Below are positions 20,346 to 31,572 of a stretch of 64,000 nt of DNA, in pieces. This DNA is from Delphinapterus leucas. Taxonomy: Eukaryota; Chordata; Mammalia; Artiodactyla; Monodontidae. The notes under the pieces were generated by a model. It did no database searches. It was not told the DNA's origin and saw only the letters and a list, made by a program, of their open reading frames with translations. Where the stretch lies: the NCBI RefSeq assembly GCF_002288925.2, contig NW_022098069.1:71280099-71344098 (forward strand), given 5' to 3'. Made by a program: the position numbers and the translations under genes. Numbering within the stretch: the stretch's first letter is position 1; each line of letters begins with the position of its first letter.

Positions 20346-21795
20346 AGTATTTTAGAACCACAGAATTGACCCATTCACTTAGACTTTATTTTCTGCCTTG
20401 TATTAGTATTTATATTTTCACACATGGTTTTTCACTTTCCTCATTAAACTGTAATAACCTGAGAATAGGAACCATATTTGATATGGCTTTGCATCCATTG
20501 AATTGTCCAAAACAGGGTGCAGTTACCTTGAAACATAGTTAATATCTGGGAGAATGAAGATGAGTTTCAAAAGTCAAGAAAAATCAGCGGTGTACCTAAT
20601 GTCCAAGGAATTATAAGACAGATATCAGGCAAAAGGTGCACTAGGAGGAATATAATGAAGAGCCTAAAAGACAGGAAAGTGACTGTAAAGCACTAAAAGA
20701 GAGGCTTTGGGTTTGAACAAAAGAGTATAGTGGCTTCAATAAAAGTAGTTTAACTGGAGTTGGGAAATAAAAAATATATGCTCAAGTTCGAGATCAGGAT
20801 AATGTGACAGGGAGAAAACATCATTATTCAATAATTTTTTTCAGAAAAAAATACAATAAAGGTTAATAAAATGAGATTATTGAATAAGATATTGAGAAAT
20901 TAAGTATGTCAGAACCTGAATACTTGGTGCTATTTAGAAGAAAAGGGGAAGAAACTGATGAGAAAATTTTGAAGTTATTATAAGAACAATTTTGATCATT
21001 GGAGATTATAAATAAAATTCAGAATGTATTGAAGTTTAAAGTCAGCAGTGGATAGTCTATCATTCTGAGTTTGCAAAGGAGAGAGGTGTAGTTATCGTTT
21101 GGAGTAGAAATTTGAGTTTTTTGGTATAATAAACTTATATCAAACTTCAATCTAAAAACAGCATTGGCAATCACATTGCATTTTGAGGTAATTAAAACCA
21201 GCTATTCCCACAAAATTCTTTATCCGTTATCCCATTATATAATTGACTTTTTCCTTAACTTAGCTTGAAGTTCTTTACATTAGAGTCACTTCTTCAAATA
21301 AGACAAGAAAACCAGAGAAAATTTTTGAAGGCTTCATTTACAAAGCACATAATTTACAAGGGCACAATGCTTTCTCTGAATTTCCTCCAAATGTATTTAT
21401 GCAAGATATCTATTATTTTATTTGCTAATCTTGAGATATTAATTATACTCTTCTCTTTCCAAAAATAATTTATTTTGACTAAAGTTGATGTTGAAGTCTA
21501 GAAAGAAAGTAGAATGAGAAAAGATGAAAGTTGAGATATTTGAGTTATTGATTAATTAATCTTGGTTGAACTAGAGATAGCTTTAAAATTTAATATAAGG
21601 CTTAGGGGGGTGATTTGCAAGAAAAAACAAAAATAATTGAACATAAGATTATGGCATGAATAGAAGGAATCCATATTGGATTCAGCAAAAATCGTACTGA
21701 CAAACTTATATCTAACAACAGTTAACATTACACTGATATGCACAGTCTATCTCCTGTCTATCTCCAGGAAAGCATTTTCCTTACCATCAAACAAT
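20346..21795. other. Unassigned AT-rich intergenic sequence, possible L2 scrap
   Basis: 20440-20515 (AACTGTAATAACCTGAGAAT, then GGAACCATATTTGATATGG) weakly resembles the L2 3' end in plus orientation. The rest, including 20530-21795, is not assigned. Confidence 0.4.
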
Positions 21796-21808
21796 AGTAC
21801 TTCGTTTT

Positions 21809-21971
21809 TTTTTAAACATCTTTATTGGAGTATAATTGCTTTACAATGGTGTGTTAGTTTCTGCTTTATAACAAAGTGAATCAGTTATACATATACGTAT
21901 GTTCCCATATCTCTTCCCTCTACGTCTCCCTCCATCCCACCCTCCCTATCCCACCCCTCTAGGTGGTCACT
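21809..21971 (-). mobile_element. Short 5'-truncated L1, minus strand
   Basis: The last 160 bases of a cetartiodactyl L1 in reverse: AAACATCTTTATTGGAGTA, TTGCTTTACAATGGTGTG, GTTTCTGCTTTATAACAAAG, then a pyrimidine-rich stretch ending CTCTAGGTGGTCAC. It is flanked by an imperfect 13-bp duplication (11 of 13) at 21796-21808 and 21972-21984. Confidence 0.85.
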
Positions 21972-21984
21972 AGGACTTTGTTTT

Positions 21985-22305
21985 GACAAACGTGACACCA
22001 CCACGTTTCTGCACTCAGTCTGAAGGAAGCGTCTGATCGATCGTTCTTTTCTCTTCCAGAATGATATACTTGTGCCTGGACAGAGCTAGTATTTCTATAA
22101 GGAATTTTAGGAATGGATGTGAAAAGAAAGAAAAGGAAAAAATAAAACAACGATTTTAGAAAATAATGCAGAATTCCATATTCTAGTATCATTTGTATAT
22201 TTTTATACCTATATTAGAAATTTTTTACTTCTTACACAATATTTTATCATTCTAATAGGATTATCTTGCTATGTTCATTTATTAATAGTTACTTGAGCTA
22301 TTAAA
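21985..22305. other. Unassigned intergenic sequence between two L1 copies
   Basis: Unique-looking sequence of about 320 bases between the target-site duplications of two L1 insertions. No gene is recognised. Confidence 0.5.
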
Positions 22306-22316
22306 ATATAACATTG

Positions 22317-22653
22317 CTTCCCCCCCTTGGTGTCCATACGTTTGTTCTCTACACCTGTGTCTCAATTTCTGCCCTGCAAACCGGTTCATCTGTACCATTT
22401 TTCTAGGTTCCACATATATGCGTTAATATACAATATTTGTTTTTCTCTTCCTGACTTACTCACTCTGTATGATAGTCTCTAGATTCATCCACGTCTCTAC
22501 AAATGACCCAATTTCATCAGCTGGGGGGAGGGGGCGGGGGGGCTGGTGTGATGAATTGAGAGATTGGGATTTACATATATGCACTAATATGTATAAAATG
22601 GATAACTAGTAAGAACCTGCTGTATAAAAAAATAAATAAAAAATTCAAAAATA
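22317..22653 (+). mobile_element. L1 insertion with 5' inversion (twin priming)
   Basis: The left part (22317 to about 22520) is L1 3' sequence in reverse orientation: CCATACGTTTGTTCTCTACA, TCTAGGTTCCACATATATGC and CTCTGTATGATAGTCTC. The right part (about 22521-22653) is L1 3' UTR in forward orientation ending CTGCTGTATAAAAAAATAAA. One duplication surrounds both parts (ATATAACATTG at 22306-22316, ATATAACTTTG at 22654-22664; 10 of 11), so they are one event. This is the known outcome of twin priming. Confidence 0.85.
22523..22542 (+). repeat. G-rich tract in L1 3' UTR
   Basis: Runs of 6, 5 and 7 G separated by single A and C, at the inversion junction. G-rich polypurine tracts are a known part of L1 3' UTRs, and this one fits a G-quadruplex pattern if the 7-G run supplies two tracts. 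Confidence 0.8.
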
Positions 22654-22664
22654 ATATAACTTTG

Positions 22665-24304
22665 ATCACTTATTTCTCTATTGTAAATTAATGAAACCAC
22701 TAACATTTCTGATTAAAATGCAACATTTTTGGAGGGACATTCGCTGTATACATTGGATAATTTTACAGAATTAGTCTTTGGATATTTTACAGTAGTCATA
22801 ATAAAACAATTTAGTTACTTAGGAATGTGTTTCTTATAATTAAATACAACACATTCAGTAAAGTTTAATAAATGTTAACAATTTTGAATTTTCATTTTCT
22901 TTTCATTGCCAAGATTTTAAACCTCTATTCTGAAGCAAGTTATTAGTGTTGGATATTAATTAAATATCACTCTTTGATAGAATATTAAGAAAACTATTAT
23001 CAGTAACCAGCTCATTTTAAATAATTATTGCACAAAAATAAGGTATTTCACTTTCAGGAGGTGTTTGCCAAAATTTATAGTATAGTCACATGCCTTTTAA
23101 AAATTCCAATAAGTAGCACTTGCATTTGAAATGTATCACTTGGTCCAAAGATTAACATTTCATCCAACTTAAGTGAAACAGAGGCTTGAAAAATAGAGAC
23201 ATGAATGTACCAGTAGGTTTCTTGTTTTCTTTAGCTCTGCCCTCTAGGCTTCTCATTGTGGCCCTAGGCTCAGGCCCAGTCCTTTTGCCATCCACCTCAG
23301 TAACTACACCTCTTCCCACAGCCCTGATACAACAGTTCAACATCATTAGCTTAAATCCTACGTTTGGTGTGCTGTCCTGGGTGTTCAACTAACGAGGACA
23401 CATATAAAATGTCTAAAATTCAACTAATTACCTTCCTCCTGAAGACACAAATAAGTCTTGCCACTGCTTAAATTTCTAAAAAAAAAAATTCCAATAAATA
23501 GTTATAAAGTCTTGCTACTTTGGTGCAAGTTGTCGTACTTCATGTGCAAAGAAGGACACATAACTATGGCTTGAAGGAAATGAAAGCCTACCCCCAGGAG
23601 GCTGAGGTTGTGTTGGATGGTCTACCTAGGGGAAATAAAGGAACACCACAGTTTTCAGGTAAATATTACAACTACAACTTTATTTTTATTTAAAAGAATG
23701 GCAACGGAGTCTATAAAAAGTTGCTAAAGGCACTATTTCCATGGTAAGAAAAAATATATATAAATAATTTCTCCATGGAAGGAGATTCTAAATAAGCAGC
23801 CAAAAATTAACAAAATACTATGTTTCTATTTTCAAAGTATTTCATGTCAGGAAAGTCCCAAACTGTCACTCTTCAGGATTATCTACTTTTTAAATTGTCA
23901 TTTAATAGCAAAGAAATGCCTTTTGTGGGTTCTTGGTTTTAGGAAGATATCTTATAACCAATCCTTCTCCAGAAACACCCTCACATCCAGAGCCATGTAA
24001 ATGTTCTAACAGAGTATCCTTTCAAAATAGAGATACAAATATTTATAGCTTATTCCAAATACAGATAACAAACATAACTACATATTTTTATGTGAGTTGA
24101 GGAGGCATTTTTCTTCCAATGAAGAAGATATAAAAATATGAATTAATTTTTTTTAAGAAAACTCAAAATAATTTATTTTCTTGAATAAAAAAGTCATATT
24201 AGATCTTACAAATAAACACAAACTCTGCTACCTAATTTCCTAATATTTTCCTTGGCAATCTCATTGGGAAATCATTCAAGGATTTGGAGATCCTTTTATC
24301 TAAA
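22665..24304. other. Unassigned AT-rich intergenic sequence
   Basis: No repeat family or exon is recognised. The opposed frames at 23152-23392 have no recognisable domain. 23520-23760 is less AT-rich than its surroundings but carries no readable exon. Confidence 0.5.
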
Positions 24305-24440
24305 GTATAGAGAGGCCAGCAGTGTGAGAGTCATCTGGGTGCTTATTACAAATGCAGAATCTCAGGTCTTAACTCAGAGAGACTGAATTAGACTTTGCTT
24401 TTAACAAGATCCTCTGGAGATCAGAATGAACATTAAGCGT
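24305..24440 (+). mobile_element. MER5-type hAT-Charlie relic
   Basis: GAGAGTCATCTGGGTGCTTA, AATGCAGAATCTCAGG, and the complementary half TTTTAACAAGATCCTCTGGAG with ATCAGAATGAACATTAAG match the arms of MER5 (a non-autonomous DNA transposon). It is diverged, and strand assignment is nominal because the element is nearly palindromic. Confidence 0.75.
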
Positions 24441-26054
24441 GAGAAGTGATGATGTAGATCATAGTGGTAGTCGTAAGAAAGAATAAATCTGGTTGGGATA
24501 ATTTAAAAACTTGATTAGGAAAGTGGATTTCAGACAGAATTGTTGGACATAAGTCATTTCTTGGAGATACATCACTTAATTTTGGCTTAAGTCATATAAC
24601 TTAACTGCCTGCACAGTGTTACCATACTACCTATGTTGTAAATATTTCCTACATTATTTGGCTTTCATTTTTTTCATATGGGAGGTTGGAAAAACACAAA
24701 TTACCTTTCAAGCATTTCTACACTATATTGTGCTGAAGTATTATGAGATAATGCTTGTGAAGAATATCAGGAATCTTAGATAAAAGTGGTCTTAAACTTT
24801 TTGTTTGTTAGCCTTCAGTAATTAGGTAAGACAGTTGTACCACTAGAGCATTGTGGAAAGGCACTAACTGGGAGAAATGTGTGTTAACACCTCTTTTATT
24901 TTTATTATGTCCAATTTCACCCTTGCCCTTCAGCCTCCACTCTGAAGAATATACACAATTCCTCCAAAAGATGAACTATTATTATTGTCCTTTGTTAACA
25001 CATTTTTATAGTTACAGACGTGGAGTTATGTACACATTGGTAGGAGGCCAAATAAATGTTCACCTCAAACCCTTTCCTAGCTTCAAATGCACAGCACTGC
25101 AATGTAATGTAATTTCCAACTCTTTGATCAGTTCTGTGTAATCCCAAGAAAAAATTGCTTTCTCAGCTTTGGATATCCTGACTTTAAAATCTCCTTCAGT
25201 CTCTTGCCAATTCTAAACTGGAATAGGTTTGACTGTGAGTGACATGAGTGAGAGGTGACTGATCTCTGCCACCCATCATTTTGAAGGTTGCAAAATTAAC
25301 TCACTTTCGCTTTGTCAGTGTAGACGGAAAGAATGAGAGTAAGTCACAAAAATATGCATTATTTCATTATATAGTTTGTTAATTAAGCTCACCTCTATTT
25401 TCTATTTGTAGAGATATCTGCTAGCCATTTCTGTTAAAAGCAGTCCCAGTTTTCATTAGTGAGTTTTGCAGCTGCTTGGAGTTCCTGGCAGGCAACACCA
25501 TTTAAGCTTGTGTAAGTCTAAAATGTTTTCCCTAACGTTTCAGTTCATATTGAAAACAGACACACACTCTTGAATGTTTAAAGCAGAATTGTTTCTGGCC
25601 AAATTTTCAGCATCAACACAAAATACTGTAGAAGAAATTACATTTTAGTTTTCTTTCTTTTTTTTCTTTTTTGAGGATTTAAAAAATCAAGAGAAAAATA
25701 GAGGAAGAAAGAGATGAAGGAAAAAGAGAAGAAAGAAAAGAAAACCCACTATGTGTTTTAATTCAAGTTTAATAGATTAATTTTAAGGAAATAATAAAAA
25801 TCTATTAAGTTTTCCCAAGGAAGTTAATAGAAATTGAATGCTTAAAGAGACTTGCTTCTAAGAATGTGGAAACAAAACTTTTAGAGAGACAAGTTAATCC
25901 TTAAACAACATAATTTATTCTCTAGTGTCTAAGTGATTAATCAAAGAATATCATTTCAATGATTTTCTTCATAGAAAAATTAGAATGGATTGACTATCGA
26001 GAACAGCAGAAAAAAACTGATCTTAAAACTACCTCACTATTACCTATATCATTG
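24441..26054. other. Unassigned AT-rich sequence with a purine tract
   Basis: No gene or repeat family is recognised. A purine-rich stretch (GA/AAG words) spans 25680-25745. The 96-codon frame at 24851-25141 has no domain or signal and is not supported as a gene. Confidence 0.5.
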
Positions 26055-26056
26055 TA

Positions 26057-26291
26057 CAGCTGATCCTTAAACAATGTGAGGGTTGGAGATGCCAACCCTC
26101 TGTGCAGTGGAAAATCCAAGTAACTTAGAGTCGGCTCTCCACATACATGGTTCCCTCATAACGGGGGTTTCATGTCTTGGATTCAACCAATGATGGATCA
26201 CGTAGCCCTACAGTATTTATAGAATAAAAAAAGAAATCTGTGTATAAGTGTACCCCTGCAGTTCAAACCCATGTTGTTCAAAGGCCAACTG
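26057..26291 (+). mobile_element. Tigger-family (MER2-like) DNA transposon relic
   Basis: The left end CAGCTGATCCTTAAACAATG and right end GTTGTTCAAAGGCCAACTG are inverted repeats of the Tigger/MER2 type. Inside are GGCTCTCCACATACATGG and GTGTATAAGTGTACCCCTG. A TA dinucleotide precedes the left end, as expected for TA-targeting TcMar elements, while the right TA is lost. It is about 235 bases, a non-autonomous relic with no transposase. Confidence 0.82.
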
Positions 26292-27557
26292 TCTGCAACT
26301 AAATTATAATGGGAACCCTTTAGTTTTTAAGAGTAGTTTTAAGATGATAACAGAATAGTTTTTTTTCAGATGAAGTTATATTTGTATACATCATGCCTAT
26401 TAATAAAATTACCTTGGAATGAAGGAATTTAATTGTTTAAAGGTATGGAAATGCATATTCAGGAAAGAACAGAAAAGAGGAATGTTTTACAAAGAGGAAA
26501 AAAAATTCTTCTTGAAGACAAATACAATTTCTAAAAATTTTATATTTGAAATTTGCTTGCATTATACTCAAAAAGATTTGTGTCATAAAGCTTGTTAATA
26601 TTTCATAATAAAATGATTCCCTTTAAAGAACGTTAGTAATATCCCAAACCATGTAGTAAGAGGGTTTCTCCTTAGTATCAGAAAATATAAAATCTTGTTT
26701 ATATAGGCAGTTGGCTTTTGGAAACCAGAGTTAATCTTTCCTATTGTTTTGAAAAATTTCTCTTTTTAATTGTTTTAATAGAATGATGTAGTTGGCAATT
26801 TAGAATATACATTTTTTCTTTTAAAACATAAAGTGATAATTTGTTATGAAAATGTAATGAATATGAAATGACAAGGCAAATGAAGAACAGAGATGGTACA
26901 AGTGATACCCAGTTAAGCCCGTGAAAATGGCCAAACTTACATTTGATGAATGTAAAAATGATGAAAGACATTGAGTAATGGTCACATTCACATTTGGATT
27001 CCAGGACTTAAATATATGGATGTTGGCGGGGGAAAGAGAAGCTGATCAGTAACAAACTATAAAGCTAGAATGGGTAAGAATATTACACCTTCAGTAAAAG
27101 GGGAGCAAGAAAATATCTGCCTGTTGTCAAAATGAGACCAAAAGAAGCCCTGTTTTCTCTGTTGTGCCCTGAGTGGAACGTTTTGTTGCTGCCATCATCA
27201 TCATCATTACCATTTATCACCATGCTCCAAATTTTGTCATCATAGGCCTGCTCCCAGATAGACCAGGAACTCTAATTTATATTATCCCCACACACACCAA
27301 CACATTTTGGGAAAACCCAAACCAAGAAATACTATTGAAGTATTTCTAGGTTTGCAGTGTCCCTTGATGCTAGAAAGAAACAAATCTAAGATTTGCCTGA
27401 GGAAGGTGTGCTCAGCTGTGGTCCCTTGAGATTGCCACATGTTAAATTCTCGATGTTTAAAATTTAGATCAATTACATATGAACAGAAAAAATGGACCAC
27501 AATGAGAGGAGATCAATAGAAGAAGAAGAAGAAGCTTATTTAAACCATCCTTAGGAG
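26292..27557. other. Unassigned AT-rich intergenic sequence
   Basis: No gene or repeat is recognised apart from short (CAT)n at about 27190-27208 and (GAA)n at about 27517-27534. Confidence 0.5.
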
Positions 27558-27876
27558 AAAGTGAAATTATGAGATACAGGATACAAAGCAGATCTACATG
27601 AAGCAATTTAAAGAGATAAAATATGAAGTCAATAAGCACTGTAGAGGGACAACCAAAATGACCATGGATGATAGAAAAAAAGTCAAAAAGAATTTCTAGG
27701 AAAAAAAAAATCTTGCAAAGAATGGGAGAAAGGACAAATGATGTACAGCTGAAGAGAGAATTAATAACCTGAAAATTAAAGCTGAAGGAATTCCCCAGTA
27801 TTCAACACAGAAAACTAAAGAAACAGAAAACATAAAAGAGATGTTGAGACATGGAATATAGAATGACAAGGTCTAC
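27558..27876 (+). mobile_element. Ancient L1 ORF1 segment, left part
   Basis: AAAGCTGAAGGAATTCCCCAG, AAGAAACAGAAAACATAAAAG and GAGACATGGAATATAGAATG match the coiled-coil part of L1 ORF1 in plus orientation. The text breaks at GGTCTAC (27876) and resumes at 28815, on the far side of an inserted LTR. It encodes no open protein. The left boundary is approximate. Confidence 0.7.
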
Positions 27877-28809
27877 TGAGATACTGTGATATAATAACAA
27901 CTATATATTCGATCTTTGCCCCTGGTTCCTGGCACAGAGCTCCTAAAACCTTTGTAATTTCTTGAGTGATAAGGGTGACAGAAACATCAACTGTTATAAT
28001 ATTTTGTCTTAGTCCCCAGTTTCTGACACAAGAGCTTCTAAGACCCTTGGAATCATCCAGTGTCTTTTTGTGTGCTAACGAAATGGCTGGTGGCTGAGGA
28101 CCCCTAGATAGTTTCAGGATTGAGTCCAGAAAGACTAACCATGTGATTAGAGGTTGGTAATTTCAGCCCCTCCTGCAACCTCTAGGGAGGAGAGAGGGGC
28201 TGGAGATTGAGTTAATCACCAATAGCCAATGATTTAGATAATCATGCCTTAATGATGAAGCCTCCATAAAAACCCTAAACAATAGGATTTGGAGAGCCTT
28301 TGGGTTGGTGAACACATCCACATGCTAGAAGTATGGCACACCTCAACTCCAGGGGACAGAGCTCCTGCACTTGGGACCCTTCCAGATCTCACCCTATGTA
28401 CCTCTTCATCTGGCTGTTCATCTGTGTCCTTTATAATATTCTTTATAATAACCTGATAAATGGAAATAAATGATTCTCTGAATCTTGTGAGCCATTCCAG
28501 CAAATTATTAAACTGGGGGAGTTGTGGGAACCCTCAACTTTGTAGCGAAGTTGGACAGAAGTGTGAGTACTTTAGGGACCTGTTTACTTGGAACTGGCAT
28601 CTAAAGAGGGGGGCAGTCTTGTGGGAATCAGCCTTTAAGCTGTGGGGTTTGCACTAACTCCAGGTAGTTAGTGTAGGAATTGAATTAGACGGTTGGATAC
28701 CCAGTTGGTATCTTCAGAGAACTGGAGAATTGGTTGGTGTGGGAAAAACAAAACAAAACAAGCATTTGGTGTCAGAAGTGTTATGAGTATAAGAAATAGG
28801 TTTCTTTTA
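27877..28809 (+). mobile_element. Solo LTR of an ERV-L-like element, inserted in L1
   Basis: A 933-base LTR starts TGAGATACTGTG, ends TTTCTTTTA (consistent with a decayed CA) and is flanked by 5-bp duplications TCTAC at 27872-27876 and 28810-28814. Five-base duplications fit ERV-L/MaLR integrases. Visible words include TGATGAAGCCTCCATAAAAA, TCATCTGGCTGTTCATCTG, GTGAGCCATTCCAGCAAATT and TGGTGTCAGAAGTG. Internal near-repeats CCCCTGGTTCCTGGCACAG and CCCCAGTTTCTGACACAAG occur at about 27920 and 28014. A second copy of the family is at 56872-57260. No viral genes lie inside. The family name is not assigned. Confidence 0.75.
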
Positions 28810-28814
28810 TCTAC

Positions 28815-30390
28815 ATAACTGTAGTGGGACTCACAGAAGGAGAAAAGAGACAAACAGACAAATAGACAATATTTGCAAATAGACAATATTTGCAAAATTA
28901 ATGGCTGAAAAGTTTCCAAAATTAAAAACGAAAATTTGGTCCCAGAGATAATGCAACACAGTAAGATATCTAAAGAATAATAATCCAAAAGAAATCCATG
29001 TCTAAGCTCATCATGGTGAAACTACAGAACGTCAAGGGCAGAGACAAGAAGAGCCTGGGAAAAAAACAGCGCACATCACCTAAAGTAAATGAAATCCGGG
29101 GCTTCCCTGGTGGCGCAGTGGTTGAGATTCCGCCTGCCGATGCAGGGGACACGGGTTCATGCCCCGGTCCGGGAAGATCCCACATGCCGCGGAGCGGCTT
29201 AGGCCCGTGAGCCATGGCCGCTGAGCCTGCGCGTCTGGAGCCTGTGCTCCGCAACGGGAGAGACCACAACAGTGAGAGGCCCACGTACAGCAAAAAAATA
29301 AATAAATAGATGAAATCCATGTTGCTGGAAGTTTTCTCACCAGTAACAACGAAACAAAGACTTCAAAAATGTAACTACCTGGACATTTGTATCCCAGGAA
29401 AGTAGTCTTTCAATCGAAATTGCAAATTAAAAACTTTTTTGCAAAAACTAAAATAGAGAGTTTACAATGAACCAAACCTCGGTAAAGAAACTTATAAATT
29501 ATCTAGTGTCAAAGGAAGGAAAATTATCCCATGAGGAATATCTATAGTCAGAAACAAATGGTGAAAAAAGACATGGGTAGATAAAGAATAATGTAACAAA
29601 CTTTGAATAAAAAATAAATAATAATGTTCAATCTGTGAGGTTAAAGTAATACAGGATGAATGAAAATCTGAACAAACATAACATTTTCAGCTGGAATTTA
29701 CAGTTGAAGTATCCTAAGATCTGTTATTTGTGAAGAGAATATATGAGTATTAAATTCAACGGTAGACTTTGTAAGATATGCTTGGCAAAATTCAAATTTA
29801 ACCACTGGAAAAAACACACAGTGTGTATATTTTACAAACTAGTAAGACAATGTGAACTTTAACAAAACAATCATAACAAATCAAGGCAAGGAATAAGTAG
29901 GGGAACATTAGAAAAATGGGAAAGCACCAAATATATCAGAAATATATCAAAATATATTGATAATCACAATAAATTTAAATTGGTAAATATACTATTTAAA
30001 AAGGATTAGATAATACCTTTTAAACATCTATATAAAATTCTGTTAAAAATTCAGATATATGATATTTATAAGAGGCACACTTAAAATATGGGAATTTTGA
30101 TAATAAATTGAAGACATAGAAATGTTAAAAATAAATGTTTTCAAAAATACCAGAAAAATATTTACAAAAAGAAAGCTGAAAAGAGTTACGTTAATATAAA
30201 AAAGGTAGACTTAGACCAAAAAAAAGTTATTAGGAGAAAAAGTCATTATAAAATGATACGTTTAAAAAAAAAGAGTTAATTATAATTCAAAATTTGAGTA
30301 TATCAAATTAAATAGCCTTAAAGTATTTGAGAAAACTTCAAAGAGAAATTAAAATGTCCAGGATCAGTGTTATTAATGTGATTAATTTAT
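28815..30390 (+). mobile_element. Ancient L1, ORF1 to ORF2 endonuclease, right part
   Basis: L1 ORF1 text resumes after the LTR (ACTGTAGTGGGACTCACAG; GGCTGAAAAGTTTCC; GCTCATCATGGTGAAACTAC). It continues on both sides of a SINE at 29098-29309 (TTTTCTCACCAGTAACAACG) and runs into ORF2 endonuclease-like text at 29930-30380 (AAAGGTAGACTTAGACC; TTATTAGGAGAAAAAGTCA). It is heavily diverged. A 17-bp tandem repeat (AAATAGACAATATTTGC) is at 28860-28893. It may be the same element as the RT segment at 32150-33000. Confidence 0.68.
29098..29309 (+). mobile_element. CHR-2-like SINE, plus strand
   Basis: A complete GC-rich CHR SINE starts GGGCTTCCCTGGTGGCGCAG, with box A at 29110-29120 (TGGCGCAGTGG) and box B at 29153-29163 (GGGTTCATGCC) from its tRNA-derived Pol III promoter. 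The body ends near CCCACGTACAGC with a short A/AAAT tail. It is flanked by ATGAAATCC at 29089-29097 and 29310-29318, and inserted in ancient L1 ORF1. The frames read through it have no biological meaning. Confidence 0.95.
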
Positions 30391-30427
30391 AATATAATCA
30401 CATTATAATATAGAAGATAGATTATTT

Positions 30428-30590
30428 CAGTGTTTCTCAAATTTTAATGTTCACATAAGAACCAATTCAAGATCTTGTTAAAACGCAGATTCTGATGTAG
30501 TAGAACTGGTTTGGCAACTGCAGCTCTGAAGCTCTAAGAAGCTCTCTCCTGATGCTGATACTGCTAGTTGGTGGATTACAATTCAACAAG
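30428..30590 (+). mobile_element. MER5A-type hAT-Charlie relic
   Basis: CAGTGTTTCTCAAATTTTAA, CATAAGAACCAATTCAAG, CTTGTTAAAACGCAGATTC and GATGCTGATACTGCTAG match MER5A from its left terminal repeat almost to its right end. It lies between ancient L1 sequence and the ERV-L remnant. Confidence 0.82.
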
Positions 30591-30619
30591 CAAGGACAGC
30601 AGAGAAGGAAAACCTTTCT

Positions 30620-31366
30620 ATAAGTAGAGTTTCAAGAAGTCCACTTACTCATTAGTTTTGTATCGGTACACATGGATTCCTGAAGGCTGGCAAAATGAAT
30701 GGCTGATTGTGTCCAAAAGGAGGAAAATTGGTGGCAAGGAGATCTTGGGGAGAGGTGTGTAGATAGATCCACTTGAGTGGACATAAAATGCATCAAGTGA
30801 GTGCCACCAGAAAGCAACCACTGCAGAGAAGGCATTTAACAAACAGGTGGAAAATGTAACTTACCTGGTGGGTGTCAGCTAGTCTCTGTTCCTGAGCCCC
30901 TGAGAGTTTGCACAAAGGGTCTGTGAACAGAGTGGCCATAGAGGTGGAGGATAGGTATGGCCCAGCCACATGGGCTCCCTCTCAATAAGGCCAATCTAGC
31001 TAGTGCCACTTCAGAATAACTAACCTGCTAGTAGCAAAAACTGATGTTGAGCCCTTGATGTGGAACCACTTCACAAGAAGACCAGGTAATTCCTTAGCAA
31101 AAAGTCATGTGAATAGGACTTCCTTCTACCCTGAAGGTAGCAGCAATGTGAACTCCATATATAAATTTTCTTTCCTTGTCTTCAGTGCTTCTGCTAGCAG
31201 TATCATCTAAAGTTTAGGAAAAGCTTGATTTATTAACAGGTGATCAATAACTCATAACATCACCTCAGTGGAAGGACATATTACACAGTAAAATAAGTAC
31301 ATCAATGGGTGTATGACCAAATACCAATTAGAGTGCTGTAATGGCCCACTGAAAGTTCAATTACAA
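30620..31366 (+). pseudogene. ERV-L pol remnant (RNase H/integrase region)
   Basis: Degenerate retroviral pol sequence of the endogenous ERV-L group in plus orientation. Recognisable nucleotide landmarks are AATGAATGGCTGATTGTGTC, AAAAGGAGGAAAATTGGTGG, AAAGCAACCACTGCAGAGAA, GCCCAGCCACATGGGCTCCC, and, further on, text corresponding to the integrase core (TCAGTGGAAGGACATATTAC; CATCAATGGGTGTATGACC). In functional relatives this region cuts and joins viral DNA into the host chromosome. Here every frame is interrupted and the longest open stretch is about 67 codons, so nothing is made. Right of 31366 it is interrupted by a hAT-type transposon and resumes at 31573. No flanking LTR of its own is evident. 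Confidence 0.72.
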
Positions 31367-31572
31367 CAGGGATTGACAAACATTTTCTCTAAATGGTCAC
31401 AGAGTCAATACTTTAGGCTTCACGTACCACAGGGTCCATGTTACACCTAATTCTGCCGTTATAGTGGGAAAGCAGCTAGAGACAACGCATAAAATAACTG
31501 TAGTATTTGTACTCCAATAAAACTTTATTTAGAAAAGCAGGTGGTGGGTCAGATTTAGTTTGTTGATCTTTG
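31367..31572 (+). mobile_element. hAT-Charlie-type MER element inside ERV-L
   Basis: The left end CAGGGATTGACAAACATTTTC and the right end TTTGTTGATCTTTG are decayed inverted terminal repeats. Inside are TACTTTAGGCTTCACGTACC, TTCTGCCGTTATAGTG and CCAATAAAACTTTATTTAG, the text of a widespread 200-base non-autonomous DNA transposon. The exact MER name is not certain. Eight-base target duplications are no longer visible. Confidence 0.78.

Noticed and set aside
28860..28893. Short tandem repeats considered as part of a CRISPR-like array
   Set aside because: Only two 17-base units with no spacers, in a mammalian genome inside an L1 remnant.
29110..29163. tRNA-gene-like A and B boxes
   Set aside because: They belong to the tRNA-derived head of a CHR SINE. 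No cloverleaf with acceptor stem and anticodon loop can be formed.
28970..29320. Overlapping open frames of 70-116 codons on both strands
   Set aside because: They are artefacts of the GC-rich CHR SINE, which lacks stops in several frames.
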